Source: JABWBD01 sp040768665 (GTDB taxonomy: Bacteria > Planctomycetota > Planctomycetia > Pirellulales > Thermoguttaceae). From it: DNA of 64,000 nt. Made by a program: the position numbers and the translations under genes. The stretch covers positions 129,421-193,420 of the forward strand of contig JAXGMN010000027.1 in NCBI GenBank assembly GCA_040768665.1, written 5' to 3'. Below are positions 25,346 through 33,922 of this stretch, one piece after another. Within the stretch, counting starts at the first letter, position 1, and every line of letters starts with the position of its first letter. The notes under the pieces were generated by a model that made no database searches, was not told the DNA's origin, and saw nothing but the letters and a program-made list of their open reading frames with translations.

Positions 25346-25989
25346 TGCTGCTGTCCTTTTACTCCAAGCAGGCTCTTAATGTACATATGATTTGTATCCA
25401 GTGTTGTGGATGCCGTGCGGACTGTCAACCGGTTTCCTGAAGGCCCCGGTAGAACAGGGGCGTTGCGCCGCGGCGTGTCTCGTGGAATTCTCTCCGGTGC
25501 CGGCTGGGATCGGGTCCCCGTTTTGTTGAGGGCCTCTCACTCAAGGATCCGCAGGTGGACGGGCCGTCGGATCAGCTCCGACAAGCGCCGCCAGGCGTGT
25601 TCCCCGGGCAGCCAGCAAGGATCGCTTTCGCCGAGTTCGTCGGCATTTGGGACTGAACCACGCTACTGCATGAAATCTGTACCCAGTCCCCATGAGGGGT
25701 GCACACCCGTGTCGGCAAGGGGCCGGTCAATTTCCACCTGCTCGGTGACAGTTGTATTGACCCCCGATCCAGGTGTCGGTAGAATCGGGTTAAAGATGTT
25801 CAACAGGATGTGGCAGCGTTCGGTCAACCTACCGATATTTTAAGCCCACCGAAAACCATACCCGCCTGAAAGCCAACGCTGACCTGGGAGGCTCCAGGAA
25901 AGTCGCCAACGCGTCAAGGACGATTCCTCGCCGGCAATTCGCGAACGACGCGCCGGTCGAGGCCGCCTGGCCCAAGTTCGGTACACCCC
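25346..25989. other. Gene-free stretch upstream of the first pseudopilus cluster
   Basis: No supported gene is seen. The stretch separates the divergent beta-helix gene and gspE and contains the promoter candidate at 25757-25785. The region 25850-25985 looks like an untranslated leader. Confidence 0.5.
25757..25785 (+). promoter_or_regulatory. Sigma-70-like promoter candidate for gspE cluster 1
   Basis: TTGACC at 25757-25762 and TAGAAT at 25780-25785 are separated by exactly 17 bp. Transcription would start near 25792, giving a leader of about 200 nt before gspE. No other such pair was noticed in this gap. Confidence 0.4.
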
Positions 25990-27684
25990 ATGCTTACTGC
26001 TCAGTCTCTCCTGAACAAAGGCATGCTCGATGCGCGCCAACTCCAATTAGCGCGCGACGCGCAGGCCGCGCATGGCCGGCTCAACGAAGTCGCCGCGGAG
26101 TTGAGTTTTGCCAACGAAGAGGATGCGCTTCGGGCGGTCGCTGAATCGCTCGGTCTGGACTACGTCGATCTTACCACCGCCAAGGCCGACCTCTCGCTGC
26201 TGGAAGAGTTTCCGATCAAGCTGATCCACCGCTACGGAATCTTTCCGCTGGGGTACGAGGACGGCTCCCTGGTGCTAGCCACCGGGAACCCATTTGATCT
26301 GGCTGCGATCGACACCGTCAGTGCCGCCACAGGGGCAAGTGTGCTGCCGGTTGTTGTGCTGCCCGCCGAGTTGAACAAACTGATCAAGACGCATCTCGGC
26401 GTCGGTGCAGAAACGATCGACGGTCTTTTGGCCCAACAGCAGGATCAGGACGGCGTCGAGATCCTGGAAGACGTCGAGTGGGACAACTCCGAGGCCTCGG
26501 AAGCGGCTCAGGAGCCCTCGGTCGTCCGATTGGTCAACGAAATTTTGACCGAAGCCATCGAAGCGCGTGCCAGCGATATCCACCTGGAATCGCAGGCCGC
26601 CGGGATCAAGATTCGCTACCGAATCGACGGGGTACTCCAGCGTCAGCCCACCCCGCCGGAAATCAATCGCTTTCAAAACGCGATCATCAGCCGCTTGAAG
26701 ATCATGGCTCGGCTCAACATCGCCGAGAAGCGCGTGCCGCAGGACGGCCGCATCAAGCTCAAGGTGGTGGGCCGCGAGGTCGACATCCGCGTGTCGATCA
26801 TCCCCATGCTGCACGGCGAGGGCGTCGTGATGCGAATCCTCGACAAGGATCGCATGCAGTTCTCGCTCCGGGGCGTCGGCATGGACGAGGATACGTACGC
26901 GAAGTTCAACCAGTTGATCAAGCTGCCCCACGGCATCGTTCTCGTTACCGGCCCGACCGGTTCCGGGAAGACGACGACCCTCTACAGTGCGTTGAACGAG
27001 ATTCGCGACGAAGAGACGAAGATCATTACAACGGAAGACCCGATCGAGTATCAACTCGAGGGGATCAACCAGATCCAGGTGCACACGAAGGTCGGGCTTA
27101 CGTTCGCGGCAAGCCTCCGCAGCATCTTGCGCCACGACCCGGACGTTGTCCTGGTTGGCGAGATCCGCGACCTGGAGACGGCCGAGAACGCCGTGCAGGC
27201 GTCGCTCACCGGGCACCTGGTGTTCAGCACACTGCACACCAACGATGCGGCCGGCGCGTTCATGCGGCTGATCGATATGGGCGTGGAGCCGTTTCTGGTG
27301 TGCAGCACGGTGGAAGGGATCATGGCTCAGAGGTTGGTTCGGACCCTGTGCAAGCAGTGCCGCCGCCGCTATACCCCTTCCGACGAGGATGTGCCGCCCG
27401 ATTTCCCGCTGGAATCGTGCTTGAAGAACCGAACGGCGGTGTACCAGGCGGCCGGTTGCCGCCACTGCCGCGGCACGGGCTACGCCGGACGCGTCGGGAT
27501 TTACGAGCTTCTGGTCACCAACGACGAGATCCGTCGTCTGGCGAGCGAGCGGGCGCCCACAAACCTTGTGAAGCAGGCCGCAATGAATGCCGGTATGCGG
27601 ACCTTGCGGCAGGACGGTTGGCGCAAGGTGCTCCGCGGGCAAACCACCGTCGACGAAGTGCTTCGCGTTACCAAGGCCGACTAG
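25990..27684 (+). CDS. gspE: GspE/PilB secretion ATPase, cluster 1
   Basis: The 564-residue cytoplasmic hexameric ATPase powers pseudopilus assembly. An N-terminal GspE-N domain (residues 1-150) is followed by the catalytic part. Walker A GPTGSGKTTT is at about 320-329, the Asp box is around IITTEDPIEYQL, Walker B is VVLVGEIRDLETAE, and the His box is FSTLHTNDA. A zinc-binding tetracysteine motif (CKQC...CRHC) near residues 455-490 is typical of T2SS rather than retraction ATPases. It is first in a nine-gene + strand cluster. The ribosome binding site is weak. The paralogue at 42193-43905 is closely similar. Confidence 0.93.
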   Translation: MLTAQSLLNKGMLDARQLQLARDAQAAHGRLNEVAAELSFANEEDALRAVAESLGLDYVDLTTAKADLSLLEEFPIKLIHRYGIFPLGYEDGSLVLATGNPFDLAAIDTVSAATGASVLPVVVLPAELNKLIKTHLGVGAETIDGLLAQQQDQDGVEILEDVEWDNSEASEAAQEPSVVRLVNEILTEAIEARASDIHLESQAAGIKIRYRIDGVLQRQPTPPEINRFQNAIISRLKIMARLNIAEKRVPQDGRIKLKVVGREVDIRVSIIPMLHGEGVVMRILDKDRMQFSLRGVGMDEDTYAKFNQLIKLPHGIVLVTGPTGSGKTTTLYSALNEIRDEETKIITTEDPIEYQLEGINQIQVHTKVGLTFAASLRSILRHDPDVVLVGEIRDLETAENAVQASLTGHLVFSTLHTNDAAGAFMRLIDMGVEPFLVCSTVEGIMAQRLVRTLCKQCRRRYTPSDEDVPPDFPLESCLKNRTAVYQAAGCRHCRGTGYAGRVGIYELLVTNDEIRRLASERAPTNLVKQAAMNAGMRTLRQDGWRKVLRGQTTVDEVLRVTKAD

Positions 27685-27693
27685 CGGTCTAAG

Positions 27694-27790
27694 GACCTAT
27701 CCCAGAACTTCGCGAGAAGGGGACAGGCACACTTTGCTCCGAACACTCCGCAAAATGAGCCAGTCCCCGACGGTCTTGGGATAGGCTCCA
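27694..27790. repeat. Palindromic element with TATCCC...GGGATA ends, copy 1
   Basis: CCTATCCCAGA and TCTTGGGATAGG form the ends. The inner arms are GGGGACAGGCACACTTTGCT and AAAATGAGCCAGTCCCC. It is the same element, inverted, as at 59529-59634. It lies between gspE and gspF of cluster 1, 10 bp after the gspE stop. Confidence 0.8.
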
Positions 27791-27801
27791 AGGCGATGCC
27801 T

Positions 27802-27891
27802 GGATGAAAAAGGGGGCAGGCACCGCAAGGAATCGTGGGTGAACGGGACCGCAGATACAAGGTCTTGCGGAGCCGGTCGCCTTTTTCATCC
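27802..27891. repeat. Palindromic element, GGGGGCAGGCACCGCAAG type, copy 2
   Basis: TGAAAAAGGGGGCAGGCACC pairs with GGAGCCGGTCGCCTTTTTCA. It is the second copy of the element at 13300-13382. Together with the preceding element it fills most of the 258-bp gap between gspE and gspF, in an otherwise tightly packed cluster. Confidence 0.8.
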
Positions 27892-27942
27892 GGCTTTGCC
27901 GCCGCGCCGACTCCCTCCGCCTCAGCCCGCCTGATTTTGAGC

Positions 27943-29160
27943 ATGCCCGAATTCGCCTATACCGCTCGTTCTCTTACCGGAGAAGACGTTGCCGGAGTGC
28001 TGACCGCCGGCAGCAAGCGGGAGATTCTCGCGATGCTGGCCGACAAGTCGCTCTACCCCCTGCACGTGGAGAGCCGAGAGCCGGCACGTCGCCGGTGGCA
28101 AGGGGCTCGCAAGAAGCGGATCAAGGCGCAAGTGGTCGCCATGAACCTGACGCAGTTGGCCGACCTGTTGAAGAACGGCGTGCCTCTGCTGTCATCGCTC
28201 GACATTCTGGCACAGCAGGCGACCCACTCGGCGCTCCGAGACATCCTGGTCGACGTCCGCGACCAGGTGGCCGAAGGCACGCCCCTGGACCACGCCATGG
28301 CGAAATACCCGCAGGTCTTCGGCGAACTGACGGTGAGCATGGTCCGTGCCGGTTCCGAGGGCGCCTTCCTGGAGGACGCGCTGAAGCGAACCTCCGATTT
28401 CCTCGAGCTTCAGGAGGAATTGAAAGGAAAGATGGTCAGCGCGATGGCCTATCCGGCGTTTCTCGCCGTGGCGGGCTTCTGCGTCACGGTGTTCTTGATC
28501 GTGTTTTTCGTGCCGAAATTCGCCGAGTTGTTCGAGCGACTGGAGCAGCAGGGCGGAGGGCTTCCGATGGCCACCGTCCTCCTCCTGGGGCTCAGCGACG
28601 GCCTGAGCCGCTTCGGACTCTTTCTGATCGCCGGGGCCGTCGCGGCAATTGGCGCGGTGCGCCGCTGGGCGGCCGCCGAGAAGAGCCGGATGCTCATCGA
28701 CCGGTGGAGACTGAAGATTCCGGTGGCCGGGAAGATCTATCTCGGCTTCGCCGTGTCGCGATTCTGCCGCGTGCTGGGCACCTTGTTGAAGAACGGCGTT
28801 CCGCTGTTGCGGGCCTTGGAAATCAGCAGCGACTCGGCCGGCAACCGGGTCCTTGCCGAAGCCATCCGCGCGTCGGCGGAAAACATCTCTTCCGGCGAGA
28901 CGCTCTCCCGGCCGCTGGCCAACTGCGGGCTGATCCCGCGGCCGGTGATGGCCATGATCAGCGTGGCGGAGGAGTCGAACAATCTCGACGAGGTGTTGAT
29001 CAACGTGGCCGACGGCATCGACCGCAACAACGGCCGGCAGCTCGACATCATGGTCCGGCTCGCCGAACCGGCGCTGTTGATGGTGATGGGTGGTATTATC
29101 TTGTTCGTGCTGGTGGCGCTGTTGCTGCCGGTGTTCGAAATGAGTGCAAACATGAGTTGA
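27943..29160 (+). CDS. gspF: GspF inner-membrane platform protein, cluster 1
   Basis: The 405-residue protein starts MPEFAYTARSLTGEDVAGVL, the usual GspF/PilC N-terminus. It has two repeated cytoplasmic T2SSF domains (NLTQLADLLKNGVPLLSSLD and FCRVLGTLLKNGVPLLRALE) and three transmembrane segments near residues 170, 220 and 380. It couples the ATPase to pilin polymerisation. The ATG at 27943 is preferred; the frame is open upstream only because it runs through a palindromic element. The ribosome binding site is poor. Confidence 0.9.
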   Translation: MPEFAYTARSLTGEDVAGVLTAGSKREILAMLADKSLYPLHVESREPARRRWQGARKKRIKAQVVAMNLTQLADLLKNGVPLLSSLDILAQQATHSALRDILVDVRDQVAEGTPLDHAMAKYPQVFGELTVSMVRAGSEGAFLEDALKRTSDFLELQEELKGKMVSAMAYPAFLAVAGFCVTVFLIVFFVPKFAELFERLEQQGGGLPMATVLLLGLSDGLSRFGLFLIAGAVAAIGAVRRWAAAEKSRMLIDRWRLKIPVAGKIYLGFAVSRFCRVLGTLLKNGVPLLRALEISSDSAGNRVLAEAIRASAENISSGETLSRPLANCGLIPRPVMAMISVAEESNNLDEVLINVADGIDRNNGRQLDIMVRLAEPALLMVMGGIILFVLVALLLPVFEMSANMS

Positions 29161-29229
29161 TGAAGGCCGCCGGCTCTGCCGTGTGGCCGGTTTCGAATTC
29201 GCTGTTTTCTTACCAGGAGGAACGAAAAA

Positions 29230-29805
29230 ATGTCACGCCGAAACCGACGGGCCGCCGCTCGCCAAGGCTTTACGCTGATGGAAATGCTGGTCGTTCTGGC
29301 AATCCTCGTCTTGTTGGTGGCCATGGTCGCCCCGCGGCTCTTGGGCACCCAGAAGAAGGCAAACATCAGTGCGGCCAAGACCCAGATCGGCCTGTTGAAA
29401 GGTTCGCTCGAGCGCTATGCGCTGGATATGAGCGGCTTCCCGACGACTGAGCAGGGGCTTGCCGCATTGATCCAGGCGCCGACTGAAGACGGGACATCCA
29501 TGGGCATGGGCACCGAGGACGTCTCCGTGGGCATGGACACCGGGACCACGAGCACCGGGTCGTCGAACTGGGCCGGCCCTTACGTCAACTCGAACGAGTT
29601 GCCCAAGGACCCTTGGGGGCGGCCGTACCAGTACGAGTATCCTCCGACGCACGGCACGGGCGAGTATCCCGATATCTGGTCGTATGGTCCCGACGGGGAG
29701 GACGGTACCGAGGACGATATCGTGAGCTGGACCGAGTCGCAGGAGGGTGGCGGAATGGGCGGCGAACTTGAAGACATGCCGGCGCCTGCGGAGCGTGCCC
29801 CGTAA
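29230..29805 (+). CDS. gspG: Major pseudopilin GspG, cluster 1
   Basis: The 191-residue prepilin has a short basic leader and processing site RQG/FTLMEMLVVLAIL with the conserved Glu5. The GspG-specific core KDPWGRPYQYEYP is present, with a calcium-loop-like YGPDGEDGTEDDI near the C-terminus. Unusually, a Met/Gly/Thr-rich insert of about 30 residues (GTSMGMGTEDVSVGMDTGTT) precedes NWAGPY, and the C-terminal tail is Glu/Pro-rich. AGGAGG lies about 8 nt before the ATG, the strongest site in the cluster, as expected for the most abundant subunit. Confidence 0.9.
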   Translation: MSRRNRRAAARQGFTLMEMLVVLAILVLLVAMVAPRLLGTQKKANISAAKTQIGLLKGSLERYALDMSGFPTTEQGLAALIQAPTEDGTSMGMGTEDVSVGMDTGTTSTGSSNWAGPYVNSNELPKDPWGRPYQYEYPPTHGTGEYPDIWSYGPDGEDGTEDDIVSWTESQEGGGMGGELEDMPAPAERAP

Positions 29806-29859
29806 TTCCGCCGGCATTCCCGCCGCGAGAACCGCAAGAGAATAAGCCGGCCAATAGCC

Positions 29860-29915
29860 GTAGGGTGGATTTCAATCCACCCCTTGTATTCCGGGTGGAT
29901 TAAAATCCACCCTAC
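29860..29915. repeat. GTAGGGTGGATT double palindrome
   Basis: GTAGGGTGGATTTCAATCCA and TGGATTAAAATCCACCCTAC are inverted copies, and each half is itself palindromic (GTGGATT...AATCCAC). It occupies the gspG-gspH gap, the only sizeable gap in the 3' part of cluster 1. It could limit readthrough from gspG. Confidence 0.75.
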
Positions 29916-29965
29916 ATCAAAGTGTATGACTTGCTTTCTTACGGCCCCCGCGGTGGAGCCCACCG

Positions 29966-30598
29966 ATGTCGCGAGCGCGCGGTTATACCTTGCTTGAGCT
30001 GCTCATTGTGGGAGCGCTGATCGCGGTGCTGGTCGGCTTCGCCATGCCCGCGATGCGCCGCCCCCTGGCCAGGAGCCAGTTGCGCGATGCCGCCGCCGGG
30101 CTCCGCATCGCCCTGGCCAAGACCCGGCTGGAAGCGATCGAGTCCGGCACGATCTGGACCTTCCGCTACCAGCCGGGGACCGGCCGTTTTGTTATTTCAC
30201 CGCAGGCGGAACTGACGGAGGAAGATGATTCTGGAATCGGTGCCGGTCTCGCGGGCAACGATGCGATGGAGGCCGCGTCCGCAGACGAACTGGACAACGG
30301 CATCGTTTTTCACGATCCCGAAACCGCGCCCCTCGTCACCCAACCGGACGCGACGGCACTGGCAAGCGACCCTGCTGCGGCGACGGTGCTGGTGCCGGTC
30401 GTCGCGGACGTTTCCCTGGGCGGCCAGGAATGGTCGGAGCCGGTGTTCTTCTACCCGACCGGCCGGACGTCCAGTGCCCGGTTCCGATTGCTCGGCCAGT
30501 ACGACGAATTTATCGACGTGACACTGCGCGGCCTGACCGGATCGGCGAAGGTTGGCAAGCTGCAGACGCCGAGGCCGGCGCAGGGGGTGCTGCAATGA
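29966..30598 (+). CDS. gspH: Minor pseudopilin GspH-like, cluster 1
   Basis: The 210-residue prepilin begins MSRARG/YTLLELLIVGALIA, with a six-residue leader and Glu5. GspH/FimT-like features follow (LRDAAAGLRIALAKTRLEAI, WTFRYQPGTGRFVI). It ends with a beta strand pair around SARFRLLGQYDEFIDVTLRG, the usual GspH C-terminal core. GGAG precedes the start by about 8 nt. The stop overlaps the start of gspI (ATGA). It is expected in the pseudopilus tip complex. Confidence 0.85.
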   Translation: MSRARGYTLLELLIVGALIAVLVGFAMPAMRRPLARSQLRDAAAGLRIALAKTRLEAIESGTIWTFRYQPGTGRFVISPQAELTEEDDSGIGAGLAGNDAMEAASADELDNGIVFHDPETAPLVTQPDATALASDPAAATVLVPVVADVSLGGQEWSEPVFFYPTGRTSSARFRLLGQYDEFIDVTLRGLTGSAKVGKLQTPRPAQGVLQ

Positions 30599-31071
30599 GC
30601 CATGCGTTCGGTCGGATTCCGAGGGACCGTCGCGGCGGTTTCTCGCTCCTCGAGGTCCTCCTGGCGACGACCATTCTGCTCGGCTGCTCGGTGGCGCTAT
30701 TCGAATTGGCCGCGATCGGTCGCGAACACGTCCGCTCGGCCGAGGAGCTTTCGCTCGCCCAGCGGCTTTGCGAGTCGAGGATCAATGAGATTCTCGCCGG
30801 GGCCGAGCGGCCGAAGGAGATCGAAAAAGAGGAGATTTACGAGTATCCCGGCTGGAATCTCTCCGTCCAAGTCGATTCGGTTACCGCACCAGCGGGCCTC
30901 GTCGCCCTGCGGGTGACCGTGTTCCGCGAGGCCGACGAGTACCATCGAGGCAAGCAGTATACGCTGGTCCGCTGGGTTCGCGATCCCGATGGACAGCGGG
31001 CGTCGCCGTCGCCGTCGGATGTGCCGGGCTCGTTTTCTCTCGAGCCGATGGGCGGAGGGATGGAGCCATGA
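30595..31071 (+). CDS. gspI: Minor pseudopilin GspI-like, cluster 1
   Basis: The 158-residue product reads MSHAFGRIPRDRRGG/FSLLEVLLATTILL, a 15-residue leader and a standard cleavage site. AQRLCESRINEILAG and the WNLSVQVDSV strand fit GspI. It starts by ATGA overlap with gspH and ends by ATGA overlap with gspJ, so translation is coupled. It is shorter than gspI of cluster 2 because that one carries an inserted repeat in its leader. Confidence 0.85.
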   Translation: MSHAFGRIPRDRRGGFSLLEVLLATTILLGCSVALFELAAIGREHVRSAEELSLAQRLCESRINEILAGAERPKEIEKEEIYEYPGWNLSVQVDSVTAPAGLVALRVTVFREADEYHRGKQYTLVRWVRDPDGQRASPSPSDVPGSFSLEPMGGGMEP

Positions 31072-32291
31072 ACGCCGGTGCAGCGCCGATCGTAAGTGGC
31101 AAGAATCGGCCGGCCGAGAACAATCCCCGCGGGCCGGCCCGTTGGGAAAAGGCCACCGGTCTTGTTTCGGTAAAAGGCTTCACGTTGCTGGAAGTCCTCC
31201 TGACGATGGTGCTCATGGCTACGCTGCTGGCCGGCATGTGGAGCATTTTCAATATCTACAGCCGGTTGTTCGAAACCGGGCAGATCCAGTCCGAACAGGC
31301 CCAGCTCGTGCGGTCGCTTCTGCGACAGATATCCGACGATTTCCGAAGCGCGATCCAGGACACCGCGTCGCGGCCGCCGCAGACGCCTGCGACGACGCCG
31401 CTGCGACGCTTCGGGCTGTTCGGCACTTCCCAGTCGGTGCAATTGGATATCATGCAGGTTGCGGCCCTCGAGCACCGGCTGGCACGATCAGACGAGTCGG
31501 CCTTTTCGGCCGTGGATGTCCCTGACATTGCGCCCTCGGAAGATTCCGGGCCAAGAGCCCCGGAGTTTCGAACGGTCATCTATTCATTCGAGGAGCGATC
31601 CGACGCACTGGAGTCGGGAAACTCCCCGGGAGCAGTCCTTGCGGGCGAGGAGAATTCGGAGTTTCACCGCCCGGGACTCCTTCGCCGCACGTTGGACTGG
31701 GAATTGCCCGGCGGGGAGGCGGACGAACCCTGGAACGATCCGGACCGCAAGTCGGCCATCCCGGACGCCGGTGAAAGCGCGCAGCCCCAGGACCCGTTGG
31801 CGGACAAGTCGCTCGACGAGCTCCTGGCGGACAACGAAGTGATGTATGTTCCCGAGGTGGTGAACATCGCGTTCCGCTATTTCGACGGCCGGACGTGGAC
31901 GACTTCATGGAACAGCATTCAGCGGAAATCGCTGCCGGCGGCGATCGAAGTTCGTCTCGAAGTGGAGCCGCTTGAACAGAGCAAGCGCGATCCCTTGGCG
32001 GGCACAAGCCGGCAGGTCGAGGGCGTCGAGTTCGTCGAAGAGCAGAACCCTTCGGATCTCAATGCGCTGATGGCCGACTCGGGGGGCGTCACGCATCGCA
32101 TGGTTGTGCACTTGCCGGTCTCGGCGCTGCAGCGGCCGGCGGAGCAGACCGGCACCGTTACGCAACGGATCAGGGCCGGCGTGGAGAATCGGGCCGCCCA
32201 GAAGCTTGAGGGGCGGCGCCAGCGGTACCGGCTGCGATCCGGTTCCGCGTCGACGCCTCCTGCGGACCAGCACCTGAGGAATTCGCGGTGA
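31068..32291 (+). CDS. gspJ: Minor pseudopilin GspJ-like, cluster 1
   Basis: The 407-residue prepilin has an unusually long 37-residue leader ending VSVKG/FTLLEVLLTMVLMATLL. LVRSLLRQISDDFRSAI is typical for GspJ, and late strands VNIAFRYFDGRTWTTSWN and LPAAIEVRLEVEP match the GspJ core. A long acidic linker lies between them. It overlaps gspI (ATGA) and gspK (GTGA). It is about twice the proteobacterial length, as is its cluster 2 counterpart. Confidence 0.85.
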   Translation: MNAGAAPIVSGKNRPAENNPRGPARWEKATGLVSVKGFTLLEVLLTMVLMATLLAGMWSIFNIYSRLFETGQIQSEQAQLVRSLLRQISDDFRSAIQDTASRPPQTPATTPLRRFGLFGTSQSVQLDIMQVAALEHRLARSDESAFSAVDVPDIAPSEDSGPRAPEFRTVIYSFEERSDALESGNSPGAVLAGEENSEFHRPGLLRRTLDWELPGGEADEPWNDPDRKSAIPDAGESAQPQDPLADKSLDELLADNEVMYVPEVVNIAFRYFDGRTWTTSWNSIQRKSLPAAIEVRLEVEPLEQSKRDPLAGTSRQVEGVEFVEEQNPSDLNALMADSGGVTHRMVVHLPVSALQRPAEQTGTVTQRIRAGVENRAAQKLEGRRQRYRLRSGSASTPPADQHLRNSR

Positions 32292-33898
32292 AAAAGCCCT
32301 CCAGCCAAACGCCGCTTGCTTCCGGCCGCCGCGCGCGGCCCGGGGTTCGCCGTGCGCGGCGGGGCATGGTGCTGTTGATCGTGGTGATCGTGGTAGCCAT
32401 GTTGAGCCTGTCGGGATTGAGCTACGTCTCGCTGCTTTACACCGAACATAAGGCGGTGCATCTCAGCGGCGATGAGGTCCAGGCCGACCATCTGGTCGGC
32501 TCCGGCGAAGAGATGCTCAAAGCCTTTCTGGAAATGCCTTACGACCAGCAGGAAGAGGCGGGCGGCTGGTACGAAAATGAGGAGCGATTCTCGGGCGTCC
32601 TCGTCTTCGGCAGCGAGCGGTCGGCCTTGCGGGGTCGCTTTACCGTCTTCTCGCCGGTGATCGAAGGCGGCGAGACCGCGGGAGTCCGCTTCGGCCTCGA
32701 GAATGAATCGGCCAGGCTCAACCTCGGCATTCTGCCCCAGTGGGAACAGGAGCACCCGGGGGCCGGCCGCGAAGCGCTGATGGGGCTGCCGGGCATGACC
32801 GAGTCGGTCGCCGACGCGATCCTCGACTGGGTCGATGCCGATGCCAACAAGCGCGACTATGGGGCCGAGGAGGACTATTACGTCGGCCTCGGCGCGCCCT
32901 ACGCCCCGCGCAACGCCCCGCCGACTTCGCTGGAGGAGCTGCTGCTGGTGCGCGGCGTCGAACGTTCGCGGCTTTTCGGGCGCGATCCGGTATTCCGTGC
33001 CCCAACGGAACAAGAATCGGTTCCGGATCGAGAGTCGCCCCTTGGATCGGCGATCTCAGGAACCGACGTTCCCTGGAAATCGCTTCTGACCGTCTATAGC
33101 GCCGAGCGAAATACCACGCCGGAGGACAAGCCGCGCATCGACCTGAACGGAACGGATGTCGCCGTCCTCCATCAACAGCTCTCATTGGTCCTTCCTGCCG
33201 ACTGGGCAAGGTTCGTGATCGCCTACCGCCAAAACGGGCCGTACAAAGGCCAGGCGGAATCCGGCGGCGACGCCGGTTTCCAGCTCGATTTGAGTCAGCC
33301 CGGCAGGTTTCGCCTACGCAGCCCTTTGGATCTCGTTGGCGTGCGAGTTCGCGTTCCGCGGCCCGGCAACGAGAAGCCGATCATCCTGGCCAGCCCCTGG
33401 AGCGACGATCCGGGATCGCTCCGCGAGAGCCTGCCGAGCCTGCTCGACCAGTGTACGGTGATCCGCTCTCCGACCATCCTGGGTCGGGTCAACGTGGACT
33501 GGGCGCCGGGGGAGGTGCTGCGCGCCGTGCCGGGGATTGATGATGCGATGGCCGACCGTATCGTCGCTTCTCGCGGCGCGGGAACCCAGCACGACAGCGC
33601 AAGCCGCCGGCACGCCCTCTGGCTTCTGACCGACGGCCTGGTCAGTCTCGACGGGATGCGCGGGTTGCTGCCCTACGTCACCGGGGGCGGAGACGTCTAC
33701 CGGGCCCAAATCGTCGGCTTTTTCGACCATCCGGGGCCCTCCGCCCGCGTCGAGGTCGTGGTCGATGCTACCGTCAGACCACCGCGTCAAGTATACTGGA
33801 AGGACCTGAAAATGCTGGGCCCCGGCTATCCGCTGGAAACTCTCGGCGGACAGCCGGGCGCCGAGACCCCGTCGGTGTGGAAACGCGATCAACAATAA
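32288..33898 (+). CDS. gspK: GspK-like pseudopilus tip protein, cluster 1
   Basis: The 536-residue protein begins at a GTG overlapping the gspJ stop. A basic leader precedes RRG/MVLLIVVIVVAMLSL; as in GspK generally, position 5 is not Glu. The SAM-like helix-hairpin region (MGLPGMTESVADAILDWVDA followed by DANKRDYGAEEDYY) and a second one (VNVDWAPGEVLRAVPGIDDA) match the two T2SSK domains. It probably caps the pseudopilus as a GspI-J-K trimer. Confidence 0.87.
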   Translation: MKKPSSQTPLASGRRARPGVRRARRGMVLLIVVIVVAMLSLSGLSYVSLLYTEHKAVHLSGDEVQADHLVGSGEEMLKAFLEMPYDQQEEAGGWYENEERFSGVLVFGSERSALRGRFTVFSPVIEGGETAGVRFGLENESARLNLGILPQWEQEHPGAGREALMGLPGMTESVADAILDWVDADANKRDYGAEEDYYVGLGAPYAPRNAPPTSLEELLLVRGVERSRLFGRDPVFRAPTEQESVPDRESPLGSAISGTDVPWKSLLTVYSAERNTTPEDKPRIDLNGTDVAVLHQQLSLVLPADWARFVIAYRQNGPYKGQAESGGDAGFQLDLSQPGRFRLRSPLDLVGVRVRVPRPGNEKPIILASPWSDDPGSLRESLPSLLDQCTVIRSPTILGRVNVDWAPGEVLRAVPGIDDAMADRIVASRGAGTQHDSASRRHALWLLTDGLVSLDGMRGLLPYVTGGGDVYRAQIVGFFDHPGPSARVEVVVDATVRPPRQVYWKDLKMLGPGYPLETLGGQPGAETPSVWKRDQQ

Positions 33899-33922
33899 AC
33901 AGACCTTCCCCCCACCTCTCTC

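Noticed and set aside
25406..25843. A 145-codon frame upstream of gspE
   Set aside because: No ribosome binding site, atypical composition, and it overlaps the promoter candidate.
26275..27642. Long minus-strand frame opposite gspE
   Set aside because: It is the antisense reading of a highly conserved ATPase gene; similar shadows occur opposite other GC-rich genes here.
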